64,000 bases of DNA from Amycolatopsis eburnea (GCF_003937945.1 NZ_RSEC01000053.1:124001-188000), one strand, 5' to 3'. Positions 54,292-62,718 are shown, counted from the first letter of the stretch. Notes: generated by a model from the letters alone, not told the origin. Program-made: numbers and translations.

Positions 54292-56535
54292 TCAGCGCGG
54301 GAACGGGTCGAAGTCGACCGGGAAGGTGATCGGGAAGCTGCGGGGCTTGATCCCGGTCGCCCGGGCGTAGGCGTTGGCGATCGCGCCGACCGGGGCCGGC
54401 AGGCCGAGCTCGCCCGCGCCGCCGATGTCGTCGCCGGTCGCCGGCATGACGTGCACCTGGACGTCCGTCGGCGAGTTCTTCTGCCGCGCGTAGTGGAACT
54501 GCGAGTAGCTGCCCTCCAGCGGCAGCCCCTTGTCGATGTGCAGGCCCGCGGTGAGCGTCGTCGAAATCGCATCGGTCAGGCCGCCGAGCATCTGCGCCTG
54601 GATCCCGCGCGGGTTCACCGGCTTGCCGACGTCGACCGCGATGGTCGCCTTCGTGACGCGCGGGTGCTTCGGGTCGCGCGCGTCCAGCTCGACCAGGCAG
54701 GCGGTGTAGGACTTGTACTCGCCGTGCACCGCGACGCCCTGCGCGAACCCGGCGGGCATCTTCTTGCCCCACTCCCCCAGTTCGGCGACCTTGTCGAGCA
54801 CCGCGCGCTGCCGCTCCTCCTTGATGAACTCGCGGCGGAAGGCCACCGGGTCCTTGCCGAGCTTCGCGGCGATCTCGTCGACCATGATCTCTTCGGCGCC
54901 GCGGGTGTTCGCCGAGTAGACCGACCGCCACGCCGAGGTGTGGAACTTCAGCGGGACCTCGTTGAGCAGCTGCGTGGTGACGCCGAAGTTGTACGGCGAC
55001 TTGACGGTCAGCAGGAACACCGTCTGCGCGAAGCTCAGGTTCCCGCCGACCGGCAGCTTCGCCGCGAACGCGGTGAGGATCTCGCCGAGGCCGTGGCTCC
55101 AGTCGGTTTCGACGCTGGCGACGCGGTGCTCGAACGTCAGCACCTGCCCGAGCGCGAAGGTGGCGCGGATCCGGTGGAAGCTGGCGGCGCGCGCCCGCCC
55201 GTGCCGCATGTCGTCGATCCGGCTCCACATCAGCCGGACGGGCTTCTTCATCGCCTTCGAGATGTGCGCGGCTTCGAGGGCGGCGTCGAAGAACAGCCGG
55301 CGCCCGAACGAGCCGCCGCCCTGCTGGACGTGCACGGTGACCTTGTTCTCCGGCAGCCCCAGCTCCTGGGCGATGGTCTGCTTGGCCACGATCGGCGACT
55401 TCAGCCCGGCCCAGATGGTCGCGCTGTCCTCCCGGACGTCGGCGACCGCGGAGTTCGACTCCATCGGCGCGTGGCTGGCGAAGGCGAAGTCGAACTCGCC
55501 GTCGACGTACTGCGTCAGCAGCGGCGGCACCACGAACGGCAGCGCGGCCCCGCGCAGCTTCTTCTTGATGCTCTCGTTGTCTTCACCGTCCACTGTGCCC
55601 GGACCCCAGGTGACGTCGAGGGCGTTCTTGCCGTCGAGGGCCTGGCCGAACGTCTCGGCCATCACCGCCACGCCGGTGGGCACGACGGCGATGTCGATGA
55701 TCCCCGGCATCGCCCGGACCGCGGCCTCGTTGTTGACCTTCTGCACGGTGCCGTTGATCGACGGCGGCCGCCGCACCATCACCGGGTTCGCGCCGGGGAC
55801 GTCGAGGTCGAGCGTGTAGACCTGTTTGCCGGTGACCATCGCGCGGGCGTCCTTGCGCGAGGTCGGCGTCCCGACGAGCGTGTGCGCCGACTCGGCCTTC
55901 GGCGCGATGGTCCCCGTGGTCAGGTCCGTGCGCGACGCCGGCCCGGCGAGGACGCCGTAACCCGCGCTGCGGCCGTCGGGCGCCCACACCGCACCGTCGC
56001 GAGTGGACAGCCGCGACGCGTCGGTTCCCCACTGCGCCCCGGCCGCGGCGACCATCCGGGCGCGCGCGGTCGCCGCGGTGGCGCGGACGGGGTCGTAGAG
56101 CGAGCGCATCGTGTTGGAGCCGCCGGTCAGCTGGTTGAACAGCAGCTCGGTGCGCGCGTCGGACAGCACGACGTCGACGCGGTCGAGCGGCAGGTCCAGC
56201 TCCTCGGCGACGAGCATCGCGGTCGCCGTCGTGATGCCCTGCCCGACTTCGGCGCGGGGCAGCTGCAGCCGCGCCCGCCCGTCGGGCGTCATTTCGAGCA
56301 CGAGCATCCCGGCGGTCGGCGCGCACGACAGCGTCAGCACGTCGCCGAGGTCGAGGATCTCCGCGGGCTGCGGCAGCGTGGGGACGACGGCGTTGGCCGT
56401 CGCCGGGGCCACCGCGTCGGCGGTGAGCTTGGTGGCGACGGTGAGCGTGGGCGCGGCGACGAGGTAGGTCAGGAAGCGGCGGCGGCCGACTTTCCCGGCT
56501 TCGGGCTCGGCTGGTTCGGTGGTGGGACTGGCCAT
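54292..56535 (-). CDS. iorB: Isoquinoline 1-oxidoreductase-like molybdopterin subunit, Tat-exported
   Basis: A 747-residue catalytic subunit. It begins with a twin-arginine signal (GRRRFLTYLVAAPTLTVATKL), so the complex is exported in folded form. Domain landmarks: LPRAEVGQGITTATAMLVAEEL, GGSFGRRLFFDAALEAA near residue 410 and the final AGELGLPAPVGAIANAYARATG with the catalytic glutamate (GAGELGLP). ATG 56535 lies 7 bases after AAGGGA. It is the first gene of an iorB-iorA operon, downstream of an ECF sigma factor gene on the same strand; joint control is possible. Confidence 0.9.
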   Translation of the reverse strand: MASPTTEPAEPEAGKVGRRRFLTYLVAAPTLTVATKLTADAVAPATANAVVPTLPQPAEILDLGDVLTLSCAPTAGMLVLEMTPDGRARLQLPRAEVGQGITTATAMLVAEELDLPLDRVDVVLSDARTELLFNQLTGGSNTMRSLYDPVRATAATARARMVAAAGAQWGTDASRLSTRDGAVWAPDGRSAGYGVLAGPASRTDLTTGTIAPKAESAHTLVGTPTSRKDARAMVTGKQVYTLDLDVPGANPVMVRRPPSINGTVQKVNNEAAVRAMPGIIDIAVVPTGVAVMAETFGQALDGKNALDVTWGPGTVDGEDNESIKKKLRGAALPFVVPPLLTQYVDGEFDFAFASHAPMESNSAVADVREDSATIWAGLKSPIVAKQTIAQELGLPENKVTVHVQQGGGSFGRRLFFDAALEAAHISKAMKKPVRLMWSRIDDMRHGRARAASFHRIRATFALGQVLTFEHRVASVETDWSHGLGEILTAFAAKLPVGGNLSFAQTVFLLTVKSPYNFGVTTQLLNEVPLKFHTSAWRSVYSANTRGAEEIMVDEIAAKLGKDPVAFRREFIKEERQRAVLDKVAELGEWGKKMPAGFAQGVAVHGEYKSYTACLVELDARDPKHPRVTKATIAVDVGKPVNPRGIQAQMLGGLTDAISTTLTAGLHIDKGLPLEGSYSQFHYARQKNSPTDVQVHVMPATGDDIGGAGELGLPAPVGAIANAYARATGIKPRSFPITFPVDFDPFPR

Positions 56536-56699
56536 CGGGAATCCCTTGCAGCGTGGTGGCGGGGTGCGCGCCACGCTAAGCAGGCGTTGTCAGGCCGTCA
56601 ACGCGGAGTAGTCGAGTTCGCCCATTCCTGTGACGAGATGACAGTGGGAGCTACCGAATGTGTGCGCCGCCACAGTGCCGGACGGCCCAACGGGCTGGT

Positions 56700-57245
56700 T
56701 CAGCCGGCGTCCGAGCCGCGTTCCCGGCGGGCTTCGAGCAGGTCGTCGCGGGCACGCGCGACCCGGGAGCGGACGGTGCCGACCGGCACGCCGCAGACGT
56801 CGGCGGCCTCGGCGTAGGACAGCCCGAGCACCTGGGTCAGCACGAGCACCTCGCGCCGGTCCGGGTCGAGGCCGTCGAGCAGCACGCCGAGCTCGACCAG
56901 GTCCTCGAACCCGGCGGCGGCGCGCCCCTGGTCGACCGGCGCGTCCCAGTCGATCTTCGGCCGGGCGGACGCGGCCCGGATCTGGTCGACGACCACCCGG
57001 CGCGCGATCGCCAGCAGCCAGGTGCGCGACGATGAGCGGCCGGCGAAGCGGCGAAGGCTGCCGAAGGCGCGGAGGTAGGTCTCCTGCGTCAGGTCGTCGG
57101 CGGCGGCCGCGTCGGTGAGGTGCGCGAGGAAGCGCCAGACGTCGGCCTGGGTCGCGCGGACCCACTCCTCCAGGGCCCGCCGGTCACCCCGGCCGGCGGC
57201 CAGCGCGAGAGCCGTGACGCGTTCGTCGTCCTCACCGCGGGTCAT
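56700..57245 (-). CDS. ECF-type RNA polymerase sigma factor
   Basis: A 181-residue sigma factor with region 2 (LTDAAAADDLTQETYLRAFGSLRRFAGRSSSRTWLLAIARRVVVDQIR) and region 4 (LDPDRREVLVLTQVLGLSYAEAADVCGVPVGTVRSRVARARDDLLEA). ATG 57245. Divergent from a membrane zinc-finger gene (57304), and the two are likely sigma/anti-sigma partners. The gap contains a GGGAACTTT/CGTCC promoter. 164 bp upstream of iorB, which might be read through from this gene. Confidence 0.93.
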   Translation of the reverse strand: MTRGEDDERVTALALAAGRGDRRALEEWVRATQADVWRFLAHLTDAAAADDLTQETYLRAFGSLRRFAGRSSSRTWLLAIARRVVVDQIRAASARPKIDWDAPVDQGRAAAGFEDLVELGVLLDGLDPDRREVLVLTQVLGLSYAEAADVCGVPVGTVRSRVARARDDLLEARRERGSDAG

Positions 57246-57267
57246 GGTGCGGAACGTAGCAGTAACC

Positions 57268-57294
57268 GGGAACTTTGTGACCCCGCCGTCCGAC
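57268..57294 (+). promoter_or_regulatory. Candidate ECF-type promoter of the anti-sigma gene
   Basis: GGGAACTTT (57268-57276) followed by CGTC (57287-57290) and CGAC matches the style of actinobacterial ECF promoters (GGAAC-type -35, CGTC-type -10). Transcription would begin close to ATG 57304. This suggests autoregulation by the sigma factor. Confidence 0.45.
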
Positions 57295-57303
57295 TAGTGG
57301 ACC

Positions 57304-57993
57304 ATGAGGTGCGAGGACTGCCGCGAAGCGCTGTCGGCCCGGCTGGACGGCGAGAGCGAACCGGTTTCGCCCGACGAGCACCTGGCGACCTGCGCGGCCT
57401 GCCAGGAGTGGTTCGCCGGCGCGGAACGGCTGCGGCGCGCGATGCTGCTGCGCCCGGCCCCCGCGGTCCCGGACCTCACCGCGGCGATCCTCGAGCGCAC
57501 CCCGGCGCCGTCGGGCGAGGGCTGGGGCCTGCGGATCGCGCTGGCCGTCGTCGCGGTCGCGCAGCTCGGCCTGGCGTTCGCCCAGCTGCTCGGCACCGCG
57601 GGCGGCCACGGCGGGCTGCACTTCGACCACGAGAGCGGCGCGTGGAACCTGGCGGTGGGTATCGGGCTGCTGGCCGCGGTCGTCCGCCCGAAGACCGCGG
57701 CCGGCCAGCTGCCGCTGCTGACCGGGTTCGTCGGGGTCCTGCTGGTGCTCTCGGCGGGCGACCTGGCGGCCGGTCAGGTGACGTTGGCCCGGCTGGCGAC
57801 GCACCTGCTGGTGGTGCTGGGCTTGGCGCTGCTGTACGCGGTCCACCGCAGCCACCGCGATCGCGGCACGCCCGTGCCCGCGGCGACGGCCGACGGGACG
57901 TCGACGTCCGGATCCACTGTGGACGCTCCGGCACCGGCCCGGCCGCGTCCCCGCGGTTCCCGGCGCCAGGCCCACGGCCGGCACGCGGCCTGA
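57304..57993 (+). CDS. Zinc-finger (zf-HC2) membrane anti-sigma factor
   Basis: A 229-residue protein. The N-terminal zinc-binding anti-sigma domain MRCEDCREALSARLDGE ... HLATCAACQEW has the HxxxCxxC motif (His27, Cys31, Cys34) and an extra CxxC at the start. About four membrane helices follow and a basic, proline-rich tail. It holds the ECF sigma factor at the membrane until a signal releases it. The stop is followed by hairpin repeat copy B. Confidence 0.88.
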   Translation: MRCEDCREALSARLDGESEPVSPDEHLATCAACQEWFAGAERLRRAMLLRPAPAVPDLTAAILERTPAPSGEGWGLRIALAVVAVAQLGLAFAQLLGTAGGHGGLHFDHESGAWNLAVGIGLLAAVVRPKTAAGQLPLLTGFVGVLLVLSAGDLAAGQVTLARLATHLLVVLGLALLYAVHRSHRDRGTPVPAATADGTSTSGSTVDAPAPARPRPRGSRRQAHGRHAA

Positions 57994-57995
57994 CT

Positions 57996-58090
57996 CCCAA
58001 GCGCCCCAAGGTGGCCTTCGGTGCGTCAGACGCACCCAAGGCGGCCTTCGGTGCGCAAGACGCAACCAAGGCCACATTGGGGCGCTTGGG
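57996..58090. repeat. Convergent-gene hairpin repeat, copy B
   Basis: Outer arms CCCAAGCGCCCCAA (57996-58009) and TTGGGGCGCTTGGG (58077-58090) pair perfectly. Inside are the same two GGCCTTCGGTGCG/CGCACCCAAGG-type units as in copy A. It sits between the convergent gene stops at 57993 and 58108. Confidence 0.88.
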
Positions 58091-58107
58091 GCGGGCGGTA
58101 TAGGGCG

Positions 58108-58590
58108 TTATACGAGCTTGGGCACCAGGCGGTCCGCCGTCCGCAGCACGAAGGCGACGGGCCGCGCGAAGAGCGCCACGAGCACGCCGACCAGTGGACC
58201 GCGGCGGCGGGCCGCGACGCGCGGCGGAAGCGCCGAAAACAGCGTCGCGAGGCCCGGGAGCGGCCGGGCGAACACCGTGCACTCGGCGATCTGCCCGTGC
58301 TCGTCGACGCGCACCACGTTCATCGCTTCGAGTTCCGCACCGCGGACACGGGCCCGGAAGGAGAACGACGCCGTGTCGCCACGCACGAGCGGCTCGGTGG
58401 TTTCGACGTCCTCGAGCACGGCGAAGATGTCGCGGTGCAGGGCCGCCACCTGGTCCCGGCCCTCGAAGCGCACTCGCGCGCTGAGCGGGGAGTGGAAGAC
58501 GACGCCGGGGGCCAGCAGGCCGGCGACCGCGTCGGCGTCACCGCTTTCCCCGGCCGCGCGCAGGGCGGTGATCGCCGGCGGGACGGTCAT
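58108..58590 (-). CDS. NTF2/SnoaL-like protein
   Basis: A 160-residue cone-shaped barrel protein: ITALRAAGESGDADAVAGLLAPGVVFHSPLSARVRFEGRDQVAALHRDIFAVL and ELEAMNVVRVDEHGQIAECTVFARPLPGLATLFSALPPRVAARRRGP. The fold is that of nuclear transport factor 2/SnoaL families, used for varied small-molecule chemistry. A hydrophobic tail (PLVGVLVALFARPVAFVLRT) is unusual and may contact a membrane. It is divergent from a broken HxlR-type regulator gene. Confidence 0.82.
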   Translation of the reverse strand: MTVPPAITALRAAGESGDADAVAGLLAPGVVFHSPLSARVRFEGRDQVAALHRDIFAVLEDVETTEPLVRGDTASFSFRARVRGAELEAMNVVRVDEHGQIAECTVFARPLPGLATLFSALPPRVAARRRGPLVGVLVALFARPVAFVLRTADRLVPKLV

Positions 58591-58620
58591 GACAGATTCC
58601 TCAGGCTCGTCGGTGACTCC

Positions 58621-58806
58621 ATGAGCCGAAGCTACCGTCAGCACTGCGGTCTCGCCCGGGCGCTCGACGCCGTGGGGTGACGGGCCGCGGGAGCCGATCG
58701 AGGGGCTCGTCCGCTGGTCCGCGCCGAACCCGAGATCGTGCCGGGCCTGGCCGTCGGTGTGCTCACTTTCGACCAGGCCGCGGTGCGAGCGCTCTTCGGG
58801 GGCTGA
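58621..58806 (+). pseudogene. Internally deleted HxlR-type regulator
   Basis: ATG 58621 begins MSRSYRQHCGLARALDAVG, the characteristic first helix of HxlR-family winged-helix regulators, and stops at 58678-58680, just where GERWTLL would follow. The same frame then continues in-phase to 58806 with an orphan tail (EPEIVPGLAVGVLTFDQAAVRALFGG). The whole DNA-binding core (about 60 or more residues) is missing. The divergent NTF2-like gene is its probable former target. The C-terminal segment assignment is uncertain. Confidence 0.6.
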
Positions 58807-58809
58807 GGC

Positions 58810-59550
58810 TCAGGCGAACTTCGTCTTCGGGCGCTCCTGCCGCACCCCGTCGACGAACACGTCCACCTTCTCGTCGAGGAACGCCACCAGCCCGGCGGCG
58901 CGGATGCTCTCCGGCAGCGGCGTCGGGTAGCTCCACGCGAGGTCGGCGTGCCCGGCCACGTCGAAGTGCTCGGCCGCGCCCTTGTACGGGCAGTGCGTCA
59001 CCGTGTCGATCTTCTCGAGCAGGTCCATCCGGACGTCGACGCGGGGCAGGTAGTAGCGGACCGGCAGGCCGGTCTCGAACAGCAGGTGCGGCCGGACGGT
59101 GTCGGCGACCGTGACGCCGTCGACCTCGATCCGCACGTGACGCGAGCTGGGAAGGATGTCGACGCGCACACCGGGGTCGCGCGGGTGCGTGAAGATCTGC
59201 TCGTCCTCTTCGAACCAGTCGAACGCCGCGAAGTCGAAGCGGACGTGGTCCCGGAGCTCCTCGATGGGCGAATCCGGGTGTTCCAGCGCGCCGTCCACCG
59301 CCTCGGCCCGGCCGACCTTTATCGTCGACAGAACACCATCTCCGCGGCTGGGCGAGTGCGTCGTCCGGCCGGAGGGGGTGAGAACGCCGCTCACGACGTC
59401 CGCGCGCGGGAAGTAGTACGTGGGGTAGTACGGGACTTCCCACACCAGAAGGGGGTGCACCGTGTCCGCGACGAGTTCCCCGCCGAGGAACACGCGCACC
59501 CGCTTCGCGCCTTGTGCCACGCGGACCCGGCCGCGTACCGGAGTGCTCAT
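58810..59550 (-). CDS. DUF427 tandem-domain protein
   Basis: A 246-residue protein made of two DUF427 copies. Copy 1: RVRVFLGGELVADTVHPLLVWEVPYYPTYYFPRADVV; copy 2: HVRIEVDGVTVADTVRPHLLFETGLPVRYYLPRVDVRMDLLEKIDTVTHCPYKGAAEHFDV. The strand pattern DTVxPxLLxExxxxxRYYxPxxDV is the family mark. Bacterial relatives carry one or two copies and their function is unknown; a TIM-barrel-adjacent role is unsupported. ATG 59550 is preferred because the upstream frame is basic and unlike the family. Confidence 0.88.
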   Translation of the reverse strand: MSTPVRGRVRVAQGAKRVRVFLGGELVADTVHPLLVWEVPYYPTYYFPRADVVSGVLTPSGRTTHSPSRGDGVLSTIKVGRAEAVDGALEHPDSPIEELRDHVRFDFAAFDWFEEDEQIFTHPRDPGVRVDILPSSRHVRIEVDGVTVADTVRPHLLFETGLPVRYYLPRVDVRMDLLEKIDTVTHCPYKGAAEHFDVAGHADLAWSYPTPLPESIRAAGLVAFLDEKVDVFVDGVRQERPKTKFA

Positions 59551-59647
59551 GCCCCGGTCAACGGGTTCCGGATCGGACGTATTCCGGGAAATCCGGGGCA
59601 CGGGCGGCTAGCGTGGCGGGGAGAACGAAGACGAGAGGCGGGCACGG

Positions 59648-60847
59648 GTGACCGGCGTAGGAGCTCCAGCGGTCGGGACCCCCGCCGGGATGCGCAAGAT
59701 CAACCAGCGGGCGGTGCTCGACCTGCTGCGCCGCAGCGGGCCGGCGACCCGGCCGCAGGTCGCGAAGGACACCGGGCTGTCCAAGCCGACGGTCAGCCAG
59801 GCGCTGCTGGCGCTCGAGGCCGCGGGGCTGGCGCGCCCGACGGGGCAGACGTCCACCGGCACCGGCCGGTCGGCGGTGCTGTACGAGGCCGACCCCACGG
59901 CGGGGTACGTGCTGGGCGTCGACATCGGCCGCGAGCACATCCGGGTCGCGGTGTCCGACCTCGGGCGCGTGCTGGTGGCCCGCCGCGACGAGCGCAACAC
60001 GGCGCGGTCCGGGGCGGCGCTGGTGACCGCGGTCGGGAAGATCGCCGCCGGCGCCGTCGCCGAAGCGGGCCTGACGGCGGCCGACATCGTTGTCCGCGTG
60101 GTCGGCTCCCCCGGCGTCGCCGACCCGGAAAAGCGCTGCTTCCGGCACGCGCCGAACCTGCCGGGCTGGGGCCGGGCCGGGCTGATCGACGACCTCGAAG
60201 CCGTGCTGGGCCCGGACCTGATGGTCGAGAACGACGCGAACCTGACCGCGGTCGGCGAGTGGGAAAGCGGCGCCGCGCGCGGCGCGTCGGTGTTCGGCTG
60301 CATCACGATCGGCACCGGCGTCGGCATGGGCATGATGGTCGACGGCCGGGTCTTCCGCGGCGCGACCGGCGCGGCGGGCGAGATCGGCTACCTGCCCTAC
60401 GGCCGCACCCGGGCGGCGGAGGAACCCACGACCCCGCCCGCGCGCGGCCACCTCGAAGAGGCGACGGCGGCCCAGTCGGTGGTCCGCGGCGCCCGCGAAC
60501 TCGGTCTCGGCACGGCGAAGTCGGCCCGCGAGGTCTTCCGCCTGGCCCGCGAAGGCGACGAACTCGCCCGGCGCGCGGTGGAAACCGAAGCCGACCGCCT
60601 CGCCTACACGGTCGCCTCGGTGGCGGCGGTGATCGACCCGGAGCTGATCGTCCTCGGTGGCGGCATGGGCACGGCGGCCGACCTGCTGCTGGAGCCGATC
60701 GACCGCGCCCTGCGCGCGTTCACGCCGCTGGTGCCGAAGGTGGTCCAGGGCGAACTGGGCGAGGACGCCGTGCTGACCGGGGCGATCAGCGTGGGCCTGC
60801 GGGCGGCCGAAGGCCTGGTCTTCGACCGCCGCGTCGGGGCCGCCTGA
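59648..60847 (+). CDS. ROK-family transcriptional regulator (NagC/XylR-like)
   Basis: A 399-residue repressor with N-terminal winged helix (NQRAVLDLLRRSGPATRPQVAKDTGLSKPTVSQALLALEAAGL) and a ROK sugar-kinase-like domain (VLGVDIGREHIRVAVSDLG, VENDANLTAVGEWESGAARGASVFGCITIGTGVGMG). The zinc-binding CxCGxxGCxE motif of sugar-phosphorylating ROK proteins is absent (GAAGEIGYLPYGRTRAA instead), so it is a regulator, not a kinase. No sugar genes are adjacent, so its regulon is elsewhere. GTG 59648 after GAGGCGGG. Confidence 0.9.
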   Translation: MTGVGAPAVGTPAGMRKINQRAVLDLLRRSGPATRPQVAKDTGLSKPTVSQALLALEAAGLARPTGQTSTGTGRSAVLYEADPTAGYVLGVDIGREHIRVAVSDLGRVLVARRDERNTARSGAALVTAVGKIAAGAVAEAGLTAADIVVRVVGSPGVADPEKRCFRHAPNLPGWGRAGLIDDLEAVLGPDLMVENDANLTAVGEWESGAARGASVFGCITIGTGVGMGMMVDGRVFRGATGAAGEIGYLPYGRTRAAEEPTTPPARGHLEEATAAQSVVRGARELGLGTAKSAREVFRLAREGDELARRAVETEADRLAYTVASVAAVIDPELIVLGGGMGTAADLLLEPIDRALRAFTPLVPKVVQGELGEDAVLTGAISVGLRAAEGLVFDRRVGAA

Positions 60848-60848
60848 C

Positions 60849-61319
60849 CTACAGGCAGCCGATGGTTTCGCTCGCGAAGATCGCGGTGCTCAGCGTGCCG
60901 TCGTAGTCGATCCAGAGCCGCTCTTCGTTCCGGACGCAGAGCCGTGTCTGCCGGGCGTTCGCGGAGTAGATCGTGCGCTGTTCACCGGCGTTCAGACGGA
61001 TCGCGCCGCTGTCGTCGGTGTTGAACGGCCCGCCGTCGTAGGCGTAGTAGAGGTCCCAGTTGACGGTCCGCGCGCTCGTCGCCGTGTTGATCAGCCCGAG
61101 GTAGCCGAGCACGTTGCACTTCGTGCTGTCGCAGTTCCAGCGGAAGCAGACCTGGTAACGGATCTTGCCCCACGACGCCGTACCCGAGCACTTCGGCGAC
61201 ACGGCGGCCACCGCGGCGGGCCGGGCGGGAGCGGCGTGCGCCACGGTCGCGGAGAACAGCAGGCTGGGCGCGAAGGCCGTGCACAGCGACGTCAGCACCG
61301 CGAGAGTTCGCTTGAGCAT
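60849..61319 (-). CDS. Secreted cysteine-rich protein of unknown function
   Basis: A 156-residue protein with a Sec signal peptide (LKRTLAVLTSLCTAFAPSLLFSATVAHAA, cleavage expected after AHA) and a mature domain with six cysteines (PKCSG, QVCFRWNC, STKCN, RLCVRNEE, ETIGCL) that can form three disulphides. Short and beta-rich by pattern. I do not recognise the family. It ends 1 bp from the stop of the convergent ROK gene. Confidence 0.75.
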   Translation of the reverse strand: MLKRTLAVLTSLCTAFAPSLLFSATVAHAAPARPAAVAAVSPKCSGTASWGKIRYQVCFRWNCDSTKCNVLGYLGLINTATSARTVNWDLYYAYDGGPFNTDDSGAIRLNAGEQRTIYSANARQTRLCVRNEERLWIDYDGTLSTAIFASETIGCL

Positions 61320-61418
61320 CCGGGCTTCCCTTCGGAGGTGGATTTCGCCGCCCTCACGCCCCGGTGCCGACGCCGGTTTAACCGCCGCCGAGGCGTCACA
61401 CGATCGGACCAGTGCCGG

Positions 61419-61874
61419 TCAGGCCGCGCGCCAGGCTTCGCCGCCGGTCGAGATCCGCCACGGCGTCAGCTTCAGCACGGTGATCTCCGGGTCGCGGAAG
61501 TCCTCGCCGCCGAGGATCTTCGGGTCGTAGCCCAGGGGTTCCGGTGCCGAGGCGAACCGGTCCCACAGGTCCTTGCGGCTCGCCTCGTCGTCGGCGAACT
61601 CCGCCCGGCACTCCGCGACGGCCACCTCGTGGGCCGGGTCCCAGTACGAGCACGACACCCACGGCGTCGCCGCCAGGTGCGCCACCTTCAGCGGGGTCGG
61701 CCGGGTGAACAGCCAGCCCGTCAGCGGGTCCGGCCGCCAGATCGGGTGCACCACCCGCGACCGCGGCCTGCCCCGGCGGTCGACGGTCGCCAGCGTGCAC
61801 CAGACGATCCGGTGCGCCACGCGCACGAACGCTTCGGCCAGCGCGTCCGGCACCCTGCTAGATTCCACAACCAT
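61419..61874 (-). CDS. Pyridoxamine-phosphate-oxidase-like flavoprotein (PPOX family)
   Basis: A 151-residue split-barrel protein: AHRIVWCTLATVDRRGRPRSRVVHPIWRPDPLTGWLFTRPTPLKVAHLAATPWVSCSYWDPAHEVAVAE, as in the PPOX/FMN-binding family; it may bind FMN or F420 and reduce small molecules. The start lies within a palindrome shared with the divergent MarR gene; TAGGAT (minus strand, 61883-61888) is exactly 8 bases away, so the message is leaderless and repressed by the regulator. Confidence 0.88.
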   Translation of the reverse strand: MVVESSRVPDALAEAFVRVAHRIVWCTLATVDRRGRPRSRVVHPIWRPDPLTGWLFTRPTPLKVAHLAATPWVSCSYWDPAHEVAVAECRAEFADDEASRKDLWDRFASAPEPLGYDPKILGGEDFRDPEITVLKLTPWRISTGGEAWRAA

Positions 61875-61888
61875 GGTTGTGCATCCTA
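61859..61888. promoter_or_regulatory. Symmetrical divergent leaderless promoter with central operator
   Basis: CACAACCATGGTTGTG (61866-61881) is a perfect 16-bp palindrome whose centre CATG supplies both start codons. TAGATT (61859-61864) and TAGGAT (minus, 61883-61888) are -10 hexamers, each separated by exactly 8 bases from its own start codon. A bound MarR dimer would block both genes. Confidence 0.75.
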
Positions 61889-62349
61889 GCACCCTCGACC
61901 TCTCCCTGACCGCGCTCTTCGCGGGCTGGGCCATGACCGACGAGGTCCAGCGGCGCCTCGCCGAGCAGGGTTTCGACGAGCTGCGGTTCAACGACGGCGT
62001 CGTCATCCAGCACGTCCTGGCGGCCCCGCTGTCGATCACCGCGCTGGCCGAGCGGATGGGCGTCACCCAGCAGGCGGCCTCGAAAGCCGTCGCGGATCTC
62101 GAACGCCGGAACCTGCTGCGGCGGGAACCGGCACCGGACGACGCGCGCACGAAGCTGCTCCACCTGACCGCGCACGCGCTGGCCGCCGTGGAAGCGACGC
62201 GGGTGCTGCGACGAGAGCTGCAGGAGGAACTGGTCGCCGAGTACGGTGCCGACCGCGTCGGCGACGCCCGGGCGTTGCTGGCGTCGGTCATCGGCCGCTT
62301 CGGCGGCGAGGACGCGATCCGCGGGCGCCGGGTCCGGCCGCCCCGCTGA
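61873..62349 (+). CDS. MarR-family regulator
   Basis: A 158-residue regulator: LSITALAERMGVTQQAASKAVADLERRNLLRREPAPDDARTKLLHLT (about residues 52-98) is the winged-helix region, with DDARTK as wing. The long N-terminal helix FAGWAMTDEVQRRLAEQGFDELRFNDGVV precedes it. The ATG sits in the shared palindrome with the divergent PPOX gene. Alternative starts GTG 61879 or ATG 61933 are less likely because of the exact 8-base spacing of the -10 hexamer. Confidence 0.9.
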   Translation: MVVHPSTLDLSLTALFAGWAMTDEVQRRLAEQGFDELRFNDGVVIQHVLAAPLSITALAERMGVTQQAASKAVADLERRNLLRREPAPDDARTKLLHLTAHALAAVEATRVLRRELQEELVAEYGADRVGDARALLASVIGRFGGEDAIRGRRVRPPR

Positions 62350-62400
62350 TTACCCCCGACGTAATCGACGCGGGCCGTGCCGGTGAGCAGGATCGGCGGC

Positions 62401-62718
62401 ATGAGCCGAACCAACCGCGAGATCGTCGCCGCCTGCTTCGAGGACCTGTTCGTGCACAAGGACTTCGACGCCGCGAAGGCCGCGCTGCACCCCGACTTCC
62501 GCACCCACAGCCCCGGCCTGCCCAACGGCCGGGAAGCGTTCACGGACGCCGTGAAGAACTCCCCGCTCGCGGGCGCGACCGCCGAGATCCGGCACGTGGT
62601 CGCCGAGGACGACCTCGTCGTGGTGCACCTGCACGTGGCGGGCACCGCCGTCGTCGACATCCTGCGCGTCGAGGACGGCCTGCTCGTCGAGCACTGGGAC
62701 GTGAAGCAGCCGCTCTAG
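62401..62718 (+). CDS. SnoaL-like/NTF2 small protein
   Basis: A 105-residue NTF2-type protein: NREIVAACFEDLFVHKDFDAAKAALHPDFRTHSPGLPNGREAFTDAV and VVAEDDLVVVHLHVAGTAVVDILRVEDGLLVEHWDVKQPL. The ending VEHWDVxQ is a standard SnoaL-type closing strand with a conserved His and Trp. Likely isomerase or hydratase-like, substrate unknown. Its stop codon TAG lies inside the left arm of repeat copy C. Confidence 0.88.
   Translation: MSRTNREIVAACFEDLFVHKDFDAAKAALHPDFRTHSPGLPNGREAFTDAVKNSPLAGATAEIRHVVAEDDLVVVHLHVAGTAVVDILRVEDGLLVEHWDVKQPL

Noticed and set aside
58677..59114. 145-residue plus-strand frame opposite the DUF427 gene
   Set aside because: Arginine/proline-rich shadow of the antisense DUF427 gene, which shows two full domain copies.
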